The position numbers and the translations under genes were made by a program. Source: Acidovorax delafieldii 2AN (lineage in GTDB: Bacteria > Pseudomonadota > Gammaproteobacteria > Burkholderiales > Burkholderiaceae_C). From it: a stretch of DNA of 36,703 bases. The notes under the pieces were generated by a model that was given only the letters and a program-made list of their open reading frames with translations, was not told the origin of the DNA and ran no database searches. The stretch is from contig NZ_ACQT01000020.1 in NCBI RefSeq assembly GCF_000175235.1, positions 1 through 36,703 of the forward strand, in the 5' to 3' direction. Positions 16,890 through 25,980 of this stretch are shown here, in pieces (position 1 is the stretch's first letter; every line of letters begins with the position of its first letter).

Positions 16890-18359
16890 ATGATGCCCAG
16901 GATCGATTGGAAGAAATTGCATTCCTATGCGCTCGCGAGCGTGCTGGTGGGGGCTGCGAGTCTTATGGCTGTGCCCTCGGGTGCAGCGCTTGCGCAGTCG
17001 TCCGTGGTGCGGGGACTGCCCGACTTCACGGAGTTGGTGGAGCAGGTGGGCCCCTCGGTGGTGAACATTCGCACTTCGGAAAAAGTGTCGGCGCGGGGCA
17101 ATGTCAACGGCATGGACGAGGACATGCTCGAGTTCTTCCGCCGCTTCGGTGTGCCCATCCCTAACATGCCCCGGCAACAAAGGCCCCAGCGGCCGCAACC
17201 CGACGAAGAGCAGCCGCGCGGCGTAGGGTCGGGGTTCATCCTTACTTCGGATGGATATGTGATGACTAATGCGCACGTGGTGGATGGTGCGGACGAGGTC
17301 ATCGTCACGCTCACGGACAAGCGCGAGTTCAAGGCCAAGATCGTGGGGGCGGACAAGCGCACGGACGTGGCCGTGGTGAAGATCGAGGCCAGCGGACTCC
17401 CCGCGGTGAAGGTCGGGGACGTGAGTCGCCTGAAGGTGGGCGAGTGGGTGATGGCCATCGGTTCGCCGTTCGGCCTTGAAAGCACCGTCACTGCTGGGAT
17501 CGTGAGTGCCAAACAGCGCGACACGGGCGACTATTTGCCTTTCATCCAGACCGACGTCGCCATCAACCCCGGAAACTCCGGCGGTCCGCTGATCAACATG
17601 CGTGGGGAGGTCGTGGGTATCAATAGCCAGATCTATTCGCGCTCTGGCGGCTTCATGGGAATCTCATTTGCGATTCCCATGGACGAGGCCATCCGGGTGA
17701 GCGATCAGTTGCGAACTTCGGGCCGCGTCACGCGTGGGCGCATTGGTGTCCAGATCGGACAGGTCACCCGGGATGTCGCGGAATCGATCGGTCTGGGTAA
17801 GGCGTCTGGGGCTTTGGTCACGGGTGTGGAGACGGGCTCTCCGGCCGACAAGGCAGGCATTGAGGCTGGTGACATCATCACCCGCTTTGATGGCAAGGTG
17901 ATCGACAAGCTTGCCGACCTTCCTCGTCTGGTGGGCAACACCAAGCCTGGAACGAAGAGCACGGTGACGGTGTTCCGCCGAGGCAGCGCCAAGGATCTGA
18001 GCATCACGATCGCCGAGATTGACGGTGACAAGCCAGCGGCCAAGCTCGCGGAGCGGGAAGAAAAGCCCAGAGCTTCTGCGGCTGCCCAAGCCGTGGGCCT
18101 GTCGGTGAGCGCTCTGACCGAAGCGCAACGAAAGGAATTGAAGATCCGTGGTGGCGTCGTTGTGAACGCCGCCACTGACGCCGCGGCGCGTGCCGGTTTG
18201 CGTGAAGGCGACATCATTCTTTCGATTGCGAATACCGAGATCGGGGGTGTGAAGGACTTCGAGGCGGCCCTGGCCAAGGCCGACAAGGCCAAGCCCATCA
18301 ATGTTCTTTTTCGGCGGGGGGAGTGGGCGCAGTACGCATTGATACGGCCCTCGAAATGA
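16890..18359 (+). CDS. mucD: Periplasmic DegP/DegQ-type serine protease MucD
   Basis: Degrades or refolds damaged envelope proteins. 489 residues. The signal peptide ends at about residue 35 (GAALAQ). The trypsin-like domain has the triad His129 (TNAHVVDGA), Asp159 (RTDVAVVKI) and Ser230 (NPGNSGGPL). Two PDZ domains follow, about 266-355 and 400-487. Two ATGs lie side by side (16890, 16893); AAAGG is upstream at a spacing that fits the second slightly better. It is the last gene of the sigma-E block, as in Pseudomonas algU-mucABD. Its 3' region carries the palindrome cluster at 18391. Confidence 0.96.
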   Translation: MMPRIDWKKLHSYALASVLVGAASLMAVPSGAALAQSSVVRGLPDFTELVEQVGPSVVNIRTSEKVSARGNVNGMDEDMLEFFRRFGVPIPNMPRQQRPQRPQPDEEQPRGVGSGFILTSDGYVMTNAHVVDGADEVIVTLTDKREFKAKIVGADKRTDVAVVKIEASGLPAVKVGDVSRLKVGEWVMAIGSPFGLESTVTAGIVSAKQRDTGDYLPFIQTDVAINPGNSGGPLINMRGEVVGINSQIYSRSGGFMGISFAIPMDEAIRVSDQLRTSGRVTRGRIGVQIGQVTRDVAESIGLGKASGALVTGVETGSPADKAGIEAGDIITRFDGKVIDKLADLPRLVGNTKPGTKSTVTVFRRGSAKDLSITIAEIDGDKPAAKLAEREEKPRASAAAQAVGLSVSALTEAQRKELKIRGGVVVNAATDAAARAGLREGDIILSIANTEIGGVKDFEAALAKADKAKPINVLFRRGEWAQYALIRPSK

Positions 18360-18390
18360 GTTCCAAGGGCGATGCGGGTGGACGTTGTGC

Positions 18391-18422
18391 ATCCGCAAAT
18401 CCCGCGGATATTTGCGGGATTT
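18391..18422. repeat. Overlapping alternative hairpins after mucD
   Basis: Three perfect inverted repeats share the same 32 bases: ATCCGC/GCGGAT (18391-18409), CCGCAAAT/ATTTGCGG (18393-18417) and AAATCCCGC/GCGGGATTT (18397-18422). They exclude one another. The last and longest could act as a weak terminator of mucD with a short TTT edge. Confidence 0.65.
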
Positions 18423-18648
18423 CCTGTGGTGCCGCCGCTACCTTTTGGCTCACCTGCTCATTCTCTGGGGGTGTCGGCCAACGCGGCTGCCCCCATGTGA
18501 CCGCAGCCTGCTATCAACCAATTGGATAGAATAGAGAACTCTGTTCAATAGATATCGACATATCAGAGAACGCTTCCGCCATATTGTGGAATGCGGCAAT
18601 GCAGTCCACAGCTAGCCCACAAGTTGTCCCGCCCCGTACTGGGGTTCG

Positions 18649-18669
18649 TTGTGAATAACTTGTGTATAA
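18649..18669 (+). promoter_or_regulatory. Two DnaA-box-like nonamers in tandem
   Basis: TTGTGAATAA (18649-18658) and TTGTGTATAA (18660-18669) both match the reverse complement of TTATNCACA. They are 11 bp apart, one helical turn, in the same orientation. The second overlaps a TATAAA that may be the -10 of the candidate small RNA. DnaA binding is unproven. Confidence 0.4.
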
Positions 18670-18675
18670 AATGCT

Positions 18676-18816
18676 TGTTGCGATGCGGCAACGCACTGTG
18701 GATGCGAGAGATGGAACTCATGGGCACAAGCTTTTTGCCTACAATGAAGTTCCAACTATCGCAGTTGCCAATGATTGTTGGTTCAGGGCGCGTCGCCATT
18801 CGACGCGCCCTTTTTT
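18676..18816 (+). ncRNA. Candidate small RNA upstream of lepA
   Basis: A possible transcript of about 140 nt runs from just after TATAAA (18665-18670) to the terminator T-run. Successive stems can be read: GTTGC/GCAAC (18677-18692), GGAACT/AGTTCC (18713-18753) enclosing GGCA/TGCC, then AACT/AGTT or CCAAC/GTTGG (18752-18781), and the terminator stem. No reading frame of merit lies in it. The -35 is poor, so the start is uncertain. It could instead be the 3' end of a long mucD transcript. Confidence 0.45.
18786..18816 (+). terminator. Strong intrinsic terminator before lepA
   Basis: GGGCGCGTCG (18786-18795) pairs perfectly with CGACGCGCCC (18801-18810) around CCATT, followed by six T. It is the best terminator in the window, 44 nt ahead of lepA and over 420 nt after mucD. 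It insulates lepA, which must have a promoter between here and its ATG or depend on read-through. Confidence 0.9.
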
Positions 18817-18860
18817 CTTGTGCGTGCCGTTTCAATTCAATTATTTGACGCTTTCCGTTG

Positions 18861-20669
18861 ATGAAACACATCAGAAATTTTTCCATCATTGCGCACATCG
18901 ATCACGGCAAGTCGACCCTTGCCGATCGCCTGATACAGCGTTGTGGCGGGCTGGCCGACCGGGAGATGGAGGCGCAGGTACTGGACTCGATGGACATCGA
19001 GAAGGAGCGTGGGATAACTATCAAGGCGCAGACTGCTGCGCTGCAGTACAAGGCCAAGGATGGGCAGGTCTATAACCTCAACCTGATCGATACGCCGGGC
19101 CACGTGGACTTCTCTTATGAAGTGAGTCGATCGCTCTCGGCCTGCGAAGGGGCCTTGCTGGTGGTGGACGCATCGCAGGGCGTGGAAGCACAGACCGTTG
19201 CCAACTGCTATACGGCACTCGAGCTCGGCGTGGAGGTGGTGCCTGTGCTGAACAAGATGGATCTGCCCAATGCCGATCCAGACAATGCCAAGGCCGAGAT
19301 CGAGGACGTGATCGGCATCGATGCCACGGACGCCATCCCCTGCTCGGCCAAGACCGGTATGGGCATCGACGAAATCCTCGAAGCCATTGTCGCGAAGGTG
19401 CCTGCACCCAAGGGCAATGCAGAAGGCCCCCTGCGCGCGATGATCATCGACAGCTGGTTTGACAGCTACGTGGGCGTGGTGATGCTGGTGCGGGTGGTGG
19501 ACGGTCGCTTGCTCAAGGGCGAGCGGATCAAGATGATGGCCTCGGGCGCCGCATATGAGGCTGGCAGCCTGGGTGTTTTCACGCCGGCCAACCAGCCGCG
19601 CGAAAAGCTTGAGGCCGGCGAAGTGGGGTACATCATTGCCGGGATCAAGGAGCTGCAGGCGGCGAAGGTGGGCGACACCATCACGCTCGAAAAAAAGCTC
19701 CCCAACAATGCCGGCCCGGCCGCCGAGGCCCTTGCAGGCTTCAAGGAAATCCAGCCGCAGGTGTTTGCCGGGTTGTACCCCACCGAAGCCAGCGAATACG
19801 ACTCTTTGCGCGATGCCCTTGAGAAACTCAAGCTCAATGATGCGTCCTTGCATTACGAGCCGGAAGTCAGCCAGGCGCTCGGGTTCGGCTTTCGTTGCGG
19901 CTTCCTCGGACTGCTGCACATGGAAATCGTGCAGGAGCGCCTGGAGCGCGAATTTGACCAGGACCTCATCACCACCGCGCCCAGTGTGGTCTACCAGGTG
20001 GTCAAGGCTGACGGGGAGGTCATCATGGTCGAGAACCCGTCCAAGATGCCCGACCAAGGGCGGCTGGAAGAAATCCGCGAGCCTATCGTGACGGTGCACC
20101 TGTACATGCCGCAGGACTACGTGGGCCCGGTGATGACGCTGGCCAATCAGAAGCGTGGCGTGCAGATCAACATGGCCTATCACGGTCGTCAGGTGATGCT
20201 GACCTACGAGATGCCCCTTGGCGAAATCGTGCTCGACTTCTTCGACAAGCTGAAGTCGGTTTCGCGCGGCTACGCTTCCATGGATTACGAATTCAAGGAA
20301 TACCGCGCCTCCGATGTGGTGAAGGTCGACATCCTGCTCAACGGCGAGAAGGTGGACGCGTTGTCCATCATCGTGCACCGCTCGCAGTCGCAGTTCCGCG
20401 GCCGTGCAGTGGTCGCCAAAATGCGTGAGATCATCAGCCGCCAGATGTACGACGTGGCCATCCAGGCCGCAATCGGCGCAAACATCATCGCGCGCGAAAC
20501 CATCAAGGCCCTGCGCAAGAACGTGCTGGCAAAATGCTACGGTGGCGACGTCAGCCGCAAGCGCAAGCTCCTCGAGAAGCAGAAAGCGGGCAAGAAGCGC
20601 ATGAAACAGATTGGCTCGGTCGAGGTGCCCCAGGAGGCATTCCTCGCCATTTTGCAGGTGGAAGATTGA
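18861..20669 (+). CDS. lepA: Elongation factor 4
   Basis: Ribosome-associated GTPase proposed to back-translocate ribosomes or assist 30S biogenesis. 602 residues, the usual length. G1 is AHIDHGKST (11-19), G3 DTPGHVDF and G4 NKMDLP. EF-G-like domains II, III and V and the special LepA carboxy domain ([21 protein letters not shown]) are intact. ATG 18861 is used; a TTG one codon earlier is also possible. Its TGA shares a base with the lepB ATG, the classical lepA-lepB pair. Confidence 0.98.
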   Translation: MKHIRNFSIIAHIDHGKSTLADRLIQRCGGLADREMEAQVLDSMDIEKERGITIKAQTAALQYKAKDGQVYNLNLIDTPGHVDFSYEVSRSLSACEGALLVVDASQGVEAQTVANCYTALELGVEVVPVLNKMDLPNADPDNAKAEIEDVIGIDATDAIPCSAKTGMGIDEILEAIVAKVPAPKGNAEGPLRAMIIDSWFDSYVGVVMLVRVVDGRLLKGERIKMMASGAAYEAGSLGVFTPANQPREKLEAGEVGYIIAGIKELQAAKVGDTITLEKKLPNNAGPAAEALAGFKEIQPQVFAGLYPTEASEYDSLRDALEKLKLNDASLHYEPEVSQALGFGFRCGFLGLLHMEIVQERLEREFDQDLITTAPSVVYQVVKADGEVIMVENPSKMPDQGRLEEIREPIVTVHLYMPQDYVGPVMTLANQKRGVQINMAYHGRQVMLTYEMPLGEIVLDFFDKLKSVSRGYASMDYEFKEYRASDVVKVDILLNGEKVDALSIIVHRSQSQFRGRAVVAKMREIISRQMYDVAIQAAIGANIIARETIKALRKNVLAKCYGGDVSRKRKLLEKQKAGKKRMKQIGSVEVPQEAFLAILQVED

Positions 20670-21643
20670 TGCAGTTCATGCAAATTCTGACTTCGCTGGT
20701 GCTGGCAGCGTTTACGGGCTACATAGCGGCTTGGTACATGGGGGCCATCGAGGGTAACTTCGCCTTGCTGCTGTTTTTGGCGACTGTTGTGACCGGTGCC
20801 TACTGGCTGGCCGAGCGCCTGGTTTTCCTGCCCCGGCGGCGGCGCGCCGCGCAAGCGATCGAAGATGCCGCAGCCCAGCGCCGCGTTGAACTCGACCGCA
20901 TGGGCATCCAGAAAGTGGATGTGGATGTGCAGGAGTCCAAGGATCGCATCCTGATGCAGCCCTGGTGGCTGGACTGGACCGCAGGGCTGTTTCCGGTGAT
21001 CGCCGCGGTTTTCCTGCTGCGTTCCTTCCTGTTCGAACCCTTCAAGATTCCTTCGGGATCGATGGTTCCCACGCTGCTGGTGGGAGACCTTATCCTGGTC
21101 AACAAGTTCACCTATGGCGTCCGTTTGCCAGTGATCCATACCAAGGTGACCGAGGGTACGCCGCCGGCACGCGGTGATGTGATGGTGTTCCGCTATCCCC
21201 CACAGCCCAGTCTCGACTACATCAAGCGTGTCGTCGGTGTGCCCGGCGATGAGGTGGCCTATCTGAACAAGCGCCTCACGGTGAACGGCAAGCCCGTCGA
21301 AACCGCAGCTGCACCGGACTTCTTCGACGAGGACTCGATGCGCTACTTCAAACAATTTGAGGAACAACTGGGAGGCCAGCCGCATCGACTGCTGAACAAC
21401 CCCGACATGCCTGCCTTCGTGCAAGGTGCCAGCAATTTCACCTACCGCCAGAATTGCCGCTACAGCGTCGAAGGAGTGGTCTGCAAGGTCCCTGAAGGAC
21501 ACTATTTCATGATGGGCGACAACCGCGATAATTCGCTCGATTCCCGCTATTGGGGTTTTGTGCCTGAAGCCAATATCGTGGGCAAGGCTTTCTTTATCTG
21601 GATGAACTTTGGCAATCCCAAACGGATTGGTTCGTTTCATTGA
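20669..21643 (+). CDS. lepB: Signal peptidase I
   Basis: Removes signal peptides from exported proteins at the outer face of the inner membrane. 324 residues. Hydrophobic segments lie at about 4-22 and 29-48, and a third one leads straight into the active-site block near residue 110-125. The Ser-Lys dyad is Ser131 in PSGSMVPTL and Lys186 in YIKRVVGVPGD; the carboxy block is MMGDNRDNSLDSRYWGFVP. ATG 20669 overlaps the lepA stop. The frame is open further upstream only as a shadow of lepA. Confidence 0.97.
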   Translation: MQFMQILTSLVLAAFTGYIAAWYMGAIEGNFALLLFLATVVTGAYWLAERLVFLPRRRRAAQAIEDAAAQRRVELDRMGIQKVDVDVQESKDRILMQPWWLDWTAGLFPVIAAVFLLRSFLFEPFKIPSGSMVPTLLVGDLILVNKFTYGVRLPVIHTKVTEGTPPARGDVMVFRYPPQPSLDYIKRVVGVPGDEVAYLNKRLTVNGKPVETAAAPDFFDEDSMRYFKQFEEQLGGQPHRLLNNPDMPAFVQGASNFTYRQNCRYSVEGVVCKVPEGHYFMMGDNRDNSLDSRYWGFVPEANIVGKAFFIWMNFGNPKRIGSFH

Positions 21644-21675
21644 CGATGACAGATACAAAAAGAGGGGGTAAGGTT

Positions 21676-22038
21676 ATGAACATCCATCGCACAGCCAGCC
21701 GTTCACGCCAGCGCGGCTTGTCGTTCTTCGGGCTGATCTTTGTTGGCCTGTTTGCCGTGGCCGCTTTTGCCATCGGGGGGCAGTCCATTCCGATCTTTCT
21801 CGAATACAACGCTGCAAAAAAAGCCATCGAAAAGGCCAAAACCGAGAGCACCGTGCCTGCGATCCGTGCCGCATTCGACCGTGCAGCAGCCATTGACGAC
21901 ATTAACTCGATCAGGGGCTCGGATCTGGAAGTTACCAAGCGGGGTGAAAAGGTCGTGGTGTCGTTCAAGTATTCCCGCGAGATCGCGTTGGCGGGGCCGG
22001 CCTATCTGGTCTACCGTCTAGAAGCGCAGACCAACTAG
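21676..22038 (+). CDS. DUF4845 membrane protein
   Basis: A 120-residue protein with one amino-terminal membrane segment (LSFFGLIFVGLFAVAAFAI) after a short basic stretch RQRG, which recalls a type IV pilin start but lacks the Glu at +5. The rest is a small periplasmic domain ending FSYSREIALAGP-like and AYLVYRLEAQ. Proteins of this family sit between lepB and rnc in many beta- and gammaproteobacteria; the function is not known. ATG 21676 is preceded by GGGGGTAAGG. A longer start at 21646 is possible. Its stop touches the rnc GTG. Confidence 0.88.
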   Translation: MNIHRTASRSRQRGLSFFGLIFVGLFAVAAFAIGGQSIPIFLEYNAAKKAIEKAKTESTVPAIRAAFDRAAAIDDINSIRGSDLEVTKRGEKVVVSFKYSREIALAGPAYLVYRLEAQTN

Positions 22039-22722
22039 GTGCAACCAGCTCTTTCAGCGCTGCAGGACCGCCTGCAGCACCATTTCTCGAACGCCTCGCT
22101 TTTGCAGCGGGCGATCACGCACCGCAGCTTTTCGGCCGATCACAACGAACGGCTGGAATTTCTGGGTGATTCCGTGCTCAACCTTGCCGTGGCGAGCCTG
22201 CTGTACCAGCGGCTCAGCGATCTGCCCGAAGGGGATCTGTCGCGCGTACGTGCCAACCTCGTCAAGCAGGACACCCTGCACCAGCTGGCTCTGCGCCTTC
22301 AGGTTTCCGACGTGCTGCGCCTGGGCGAAGGCGAGTCGAAATCCGGAGGGCAGAACCGCCCATCGATCCTGGCCGATGCCCTGGAGGCACTGATCGGTGC
22401 CGTCTACCTCGATGCGGGGTATTCTCGCGCCGAAGCCCTGGTGCACCGCTTGTTCCAGGGGGTTGAGATCAATCCACAGATGCAGGCCGCCGCCAAGGAC
22501 CCCAAGACCGCGTTGCAGGAGTGGCTGCAGGGCCGCAAAATGAAGCTGCCGCATTACAGCGTGGTGGCCACGGTCGGTGCGGCGCACCGCCAGACCTTCG
22601 ACGTGGAGTGCGAAATTGCCGAGTTGGGCCTTGCTGAGCGCGGCATTGGCGGTTCGCGCCGTGCTGGCGAGCAGGCCGCTGCCGCCGCCATGCTGGCCAC
22701 ACTGAAAGCGAAGAAATTATGA
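22039..22722 (+). CDS. rnc: Ribonuclease III
   Basis: Cleaves double-stranded RNA, processing rRNA precursors and structured mRNAs. 227 residues. The signature [12 protein letters not shown] gives Glu40 and Asp44, and [14 protein letters not shown] gives Asp113 and Glu116, the four metal ligands. The double-stranded-RNA-binding domain starts at [11 protein letters not shown], about residue 154. It starts with GTG directly after the DUF4845 stop and overlaps era by 4 nt, so the rnc-era pair is coupled as in E. coli. RNase III often cuts its own leader; the region upstream here is coding. Confidence 0.97.
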   Translation: MQPALSALQDRLQHHFSNASLLQRAITHRSFSADHNERLEFLGDSVLNLAVASLLYQRLSDLPEGDLSRVRANLVKQDTLHQLALRLQVSDVLRLGEGESKSGGQNRPSILADALEALIGAVYLDAGYSRAEALVHRLFQGVEINPQMQAAAKDPKTALQEWLQGRKMKLPHYSVVATVGAAHRQTFDVECEIAELGLAERGIGGSRRAGEQAAAAAMLATLKAKKL

Positions 22723-23723
22723 ACGACGCTACCAAAGATGTAGCTGCAGACGATGGCTCTGCATGCGCCCAGGCACAAAATGACCTCGATGCGATGCTGG
22801 CGGCTGCCGGCGCGCCCGCAGCAGTGCCCGGCCAGCGTTGTGGCGTGATTGCCATCGTGGGTAAGCCCAATGTGGGCAAGTCCACCCTGCTGAACGCCCT
22901 GGTGGGCCAGAAGATCAGCATCACGTCGCGCAAGGCGCAGACCACGCGCCATCGCATCACGGGCATCCGCACGCGCGAGCAGACGCAGTTCATTTTTGTC
23001 GATACGCCGGGTTTCCAGACGCGCCATGCCACCGCATTGAACAAATCGCTCAACAAGACCGTGATGGGTGCCATCGGCGACGTGGATCTGATCCTGTTTG
23101 TCGTCGAGGCGGGCAGTTTCACGCTGGCGGACGCCAAGGTGCTTTCGTTGTTCAAGCCCGGCATTCCCACGCTGCTGGTGGCCAACAAGCTCGACATGGT
23201 GCACCGCCGCGCCGAGATTGCACCCTGGCTCAAGAGCATGCAGGAGCGCCACCCGTTTGCCGAGTTCGTGCCCATGTCGGCCAAGAACAAAGGCGACATC
23301 GAGCGGCTTTTCGGCATCTGCGCCAAATACCTGCCTGAGCAGGCCTGGTGGTATGCCGAAGACGAGCTCACGGATCGCAGCGAGAAATTCCTGGCCAGTG
23401 AAACCGTGCGCGAAAAGCTCTTCCGGTTCACCGGGGATGAGCTGCCCTACACCTCGACCGTCGTCATCGACAAATTCGAAGAAGAAGCCAGCAAGCAGCA
23501 CAAGCGCCTGGTGAAGATCGCCGCCACCATCGTGGTGGAGCGCGACAACCACAAGATGATGGTCATTGGCGACAAGGGTGAGCGTCTCAAGCGCATCGGC
23601 ACCGAAGCCCGGCAGGAACTCGAAAAGCTCATGGATGCCAAGGTGTTCCTGGAGTTGTGGGTCAAGGTGCGCTCCGGCTGGGCTGACGACGAGGCGCGTG
23701 TGCGCTCGTTTGGCTACGAATAG
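22719..23723 (+). CDS. era: GTPase Era
   Basis: Essential GTPase that binds the 3' end of 16S rRNA during 30S assembly. 334 residues. G1 is GKPNVGKST (48-56), G3 DTPGF, G4 NKLD and G5 MSAK. The KH domain with [23 protein letters not shown] is near the end. An extra Ala-rich amino-terminal stretch of about 35 residues precedes the G domain compared with E. coli Era. It starts in a 4-nt overlap with rnc and is followed by a structured 91-nt gap before recO. Confidence 0.97.
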   Translation: MNDATKDVAADDGSACAQAQNDLDAMLAAAGAPAAVPGQRCGVIAIVGKPNVGKSTLLNALVGQKISITSRKAQTTRHRITGIRTREQTQFIFVDTPGFQTRHATALNKSLNKTVMGAIGDVDLILFVVEAGSFTLADAKVLSLFKPGIPTLLVANKLDMVHRRAEIAPWLKSMQERHPFAEFVPMSAKNKGDIERLFGICAKYLPEQAWWYAEDELTDRSEKFLASETVREKLFRFTGDELPYTSTVVIDKFEEEASKQHKRLVKIAATIVVERDNHKMMVIGDKGERLKRIGTEARQELEKLMDAKVFLELWVKVRSGWADDEARVRSFGYE

Positions 23724-23730
23724 CGCTGTG

Positions 23731-23781
23731 CCAGCCCTGCCTCCTGCCGCGCCCTCGCGGCAGTGGCTGACCAGGGGCTGG
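23731..23781 (+). other. Nested hairpin between era and recO
   Basis: An inner perfect 8-bp stem CTGCCGCG/CGCGGCAG (23744-23763, loop CCCT) lies within an outer 7-bp stem CCAGCCC/GGGCTGG (23731-23737 with 23775-23781). No T-run follows. It would fold in the operon transcript and could set a processing or stability boundary between era and recO. Confidence 0.5.
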
Positions 23782-23814
23782 GGTGTGCACTTGAGCGTCA
23801 CCGTCTGAAGCTGT

Positions 23815-24747
23815 ATGGCCGCTGCCAAGCGCATATCCGATGAACCCGCGTTCGTACTGCACAGCTACGACTGGAGCGAGTCGAGCCTGATTCTGGAAGT
23901 TTTCTGCCGCCACCATGGGCGCGTGGCGCTGGTGGCCAAGGGGGCGAAAAAACCCAGTTCCAACTTCCGCCCCGTGCTGTTGCCGCTGCAGCCCCTTCTG
24001 GTGACCTACACGCTGGGCGGCGACGGCAGTGCCGAAGTGCATACGCTCAAGGGGGCCGAATGGGTGGGCGGACACGTGATGCCCACCGGCGACGCCTTGC
24101 TCTCGGGCATGTACCTCAACGAGTTGCTGTTGCGTCTGCTGGCACGGGACGACCCGCACCCCGCATTGTTCGATGCCTACGCCGGCGTGGTCCGCGTGCT
24201 CGCCAGCGTCCATGGCGGTGCGCCAGGGGGCACGCGGCCTGCGGGTGCCGATGGCGTGAGCGGGCCGGGGCCGTGGCCGCTTATGCAGGCTTTGCCGGCC
24301 CACGCCGCGGCGCCGGGGCAAGAAGATGGCGCTGAAAGAGCGGCTCCGGCCGATGCGCAGCAGCCCGCAGCTCTCGCAACCGATAGCCTTCTCGAGCCCG
24401 TGCTGCGCAGCTTCGAGCTGCTCTTGTTGCGCGAAATCGGCCTGCTGCCCAGCCTGGATGCCCAGACCATGACCTTCGCTCCGTTGCAACCCAGCGTGCG
24501 TTACACACTGGTGCCCGAGGGCGGCTTGCGGACCGCCTCCTCCAATGACCGCGCGGGCCTTCTCGGCAGCCAGTGGCTGGCGTTGCAGCATGCCCTGGAT
24601 GCGGTGGGCAGCTACACGGCCACTTTGCGGGCGTGTGCACCCTTTGCCACAGAACTCAAGCCGCAGTTGCGGGTTCTGCTGCAATACCATTGCGGCAGCC
24701 CCACGCTGCGCACGCGCCAGCTCATGATCGACCTACAGTCCTTATGA
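23815..24747 (+). CDS. recO: DNA repair protein RecO
   Basis: Loads RecA on gapped DNA with RecR. 310 residues against about 240 in E. coli. The amino-terminal OB fold begins [20 protein letters not shown] and runs to [27 protein letters not shown] starts the helical part. Between about residues 137 and 194 there is a low-complexity Ala/Pro/Gly-rich insertion, after which [13 protein letters not shown] resumes the family pattern. ATG 23815 has no strong ribosome-binding site. The stop overlaps the pdxJ start. Confidence 0.92.
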   Translation: MAAAKRISDEPAFVLHSYDWSESSLILEVFCRHHGRVALVAKGAKKPSSNFRPVLLPLQPLLVTYTLGGDGSAEVHTLKGAEWVGGHVMPTGDALLSGMYLNELLLRLLARDDPHPALFDAYAGVVRVLASVHGGAPGGTRPAGADGVSGPGPWPLMQALPAHAAAPGQEDGAERAAPADAQQPAALATDSLLEPVLRSFELLLLREIGLLPSLDAQTMTFAPLQPSVRYTLVPEGGLRTASSNDRAGLLGSQWLALQHALDAVGSYTATLRACAPFATELKPQLRVLLQYHCGSPTLRTRQLMIDLQSL

Positions 24748-25526
24748 ACAGCTCTCAACACCCCCAGCATCGCACCGCCTTGTCGGTCAACGTCAACAAG
24801 GTCGCCCTCGTGCGCAACACGCGCCACCTGGGCATACCCAGTGTCACTCGCGCAGCCGAGCTGTGCCTGCAGGCCGGGGCCCAGGGCATCACGGTGCACC
24901 CCCGGCCCGATGAGCGGCACATCCGCAGCCAGGATGTGTTCGAGCTGGCGGCGTTGATGAAGGCCTGGCCCGACCGCGAATACAACGTCGAGGGCAACCC
25001 GTCGCAGAATCTGATGGAATTCATCCGCCAGGTGCGCCCGCACCAGGCGACCTTTGTGCCCGACAGCGAAGACCAGTTCACGAGCGATCACGGCTGGAGC
25101 TTTCCGCAAGATGCCGAACGCTTGGCGCCCCTGGTGGCCGAGTGCCGCAGCCTGGGCGTGCGCGTGAGCCTGTTCATGGACCCAGTGCCTGGGCAGATGG
25201 CGGCCGCCCGGGCTGTGGGAGCCGACCGGGTGGAGCTTTACACCGAGCCGTTTGCAGCGGCCTGGGGCACGCCGCAACAGGCTGCCGAACTTCGACGCTA
25301 TGCCGATGCTGCGCAGGCCGCTCTCGATGCGGGACTGGGCGTGAACGCCGGCCATGATCTGAACCGGGACAACCTTGCAGCCTTCGTGCGCGAAGTGCCC
25401 GGGGTGCTGGAAGTTTCGATCGGCCATGCGCTGATTGCCGACGCCCTCGAACTGGGCTATGCCGCCACCGTGCGTGCCTACCTGGCCTGTATCACTGCAG
25501 GTTTCGGGGTATCAGAAAACTCCTGA
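24744..25526 (+). CDS. pdxJ: Pyridoxine 5'-phosphate synthase
   Basis: Last step of de novo vitamin B6 synthesis: condenses deoxyxylulose 5-phosphate with 1-amino-acetone 3-phosphate. 260 residues, a TIM barrel. Family blocks are [28 protein letters not shown] with its active-site His, [10 protein letters not shown], and [11 protein letters not shown]. It starts in a 4-nt overlap with recO. Its last codons and stop are covered by repeat copy D, so the tail GFGVSENS is repeat-derived and probably not conserved. The pdxJ-acpS order is the classical one. Confidence 0.96.
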   Translation: MNSSQHPQHRTALSVNVNKVALVRNTRHLGIPSVTRAAELCLQAGAQGITVHPRPDERHIRSQDVFELAALMKAWPDREYNVEGNPSQNLMEFIRQVRPHQATFVPDSEDQFTSDHGWSFPQDAERLAPLVAECRSLGVRVSLFMDPVPGQMAAARAVGADRVELYTEPFAAAWGTPQQAAELRRYADAAQAALDAGLGVNAGHDLNRDNLAAFVREVPGVLEVSIGHALIADALELGYAATVRAYLACITAGFGVSENS

Positions 25527-25575
25527 TTTGATAGCTGCCAACGTCCGCAGTAAAAGCGCTGGTGCTCACTTCAAC
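25510..25575 (+). repeat. Two-hairpin intergenic repeat, copy D
   Basis: The left stem is TATCA...TGATA (25510-25533), then GCTG. The right part, CCGCAG then TAAAAGCGCT, keeps only the AAGCGC side of the second stem. The end ACTTCAAC is a weak match to the usual TTTGAC end. It overlaps the pdxJ stop codon and ends 10 nt before acpS. It is the most diverged copy. Confidence 0.65.
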
Positions 25576-25584
25576 ACTCCATCC

Positions 25585-25977
25585 ATGATTTACGGCATTG
25601 GCACCGACATCTGCGATGTGCGCCGCATCGAGGCCAGCCTGGCCCGCCACGGCGAACGTTTTGCCGAGCGGGTGCTGGCCGACGGTGAGCTGGCCACCTG
25701 GCGCGAGCGCAGCAGCCGCTGGCCCGACCGTGGCCTGCGCTACCTGGCCACGCGTTTCTCGGCCAAGGAAGCCTTCAGCAAGGCGATCGGGCTGGGCATG
25801 CGCATGCCCATGGCCTGGCGGCACTGCGAAGTGGCCAAGCTGCCGACCGGTCAGCCCGTCATCGTGCTGCACGGCGCCCTGAAGGAATGGTTCGATGCCC
25901 GGGGCCTGCAGGCCCACCTGAGCGTGACCGACGAAACCGACTATGCCGCCAGCTTCTGTGTGGTCGAGAAAATTTGA
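25585..25977 (+). CDS. acpS: Holo-ACP synthase
   Basis: Attaches 4'-phosphopantetheine from CoA to apo-ACP (acpP at 12135). 130 residues, full length for the family. The metal-binding blocks are [15 protein letters not shown] at the start and [12 protein letters not shown] near residue 57. The frame is open upstream over the end of pdxJ, but ATG 25585 is the standard start. No ribosome-binding site is visible, since the upstream DNA is repeat copy D. It is bracketed by copies D and E in opposite orientation. Confidence 0.96.
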   Translation: MIYGIGTDICDVRRIEASLARHGERFAERVLADGELATWRERSSRWPDRGLRYLATRFSAKEAFSKAIGLGMRMPMAWRHCEVAKLPTGQPVIVLHGALKEWFDARGLQAHLSVTDETDYAASFCVVEKI

Positions 25978-25980
25978 TGC

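Larger units (their letters stand above)
18360..18860. other. AT-richer intergenic region between mucD and lepA
   Basis: This stretch has visibly lower GC than the flanking genes and no believable reading frame. It holds the nested palindromes at 18391-18422, a GATAT/ATATC hairpin near 18551-18564, two DnaA-box-like nonamers at 18649-18669, a series of small stems from 18677, and a strong terminator at 18786-18816. A regulatory RNA is the best reading of its second half. Confidence 0.55.

Noticed and set aside
18520-18860. Replication origin
   Set aside because: Only two good DnaA-box matches are present, with no dnaA, dnaN or parAB nearby and no AT-rich 13-mers.
18837-20378. 513-codon minus-strand open frame
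   Set aside because: Antisense shadow of lepA; the composition is rich in His, Val and Leu with no family-like motif.
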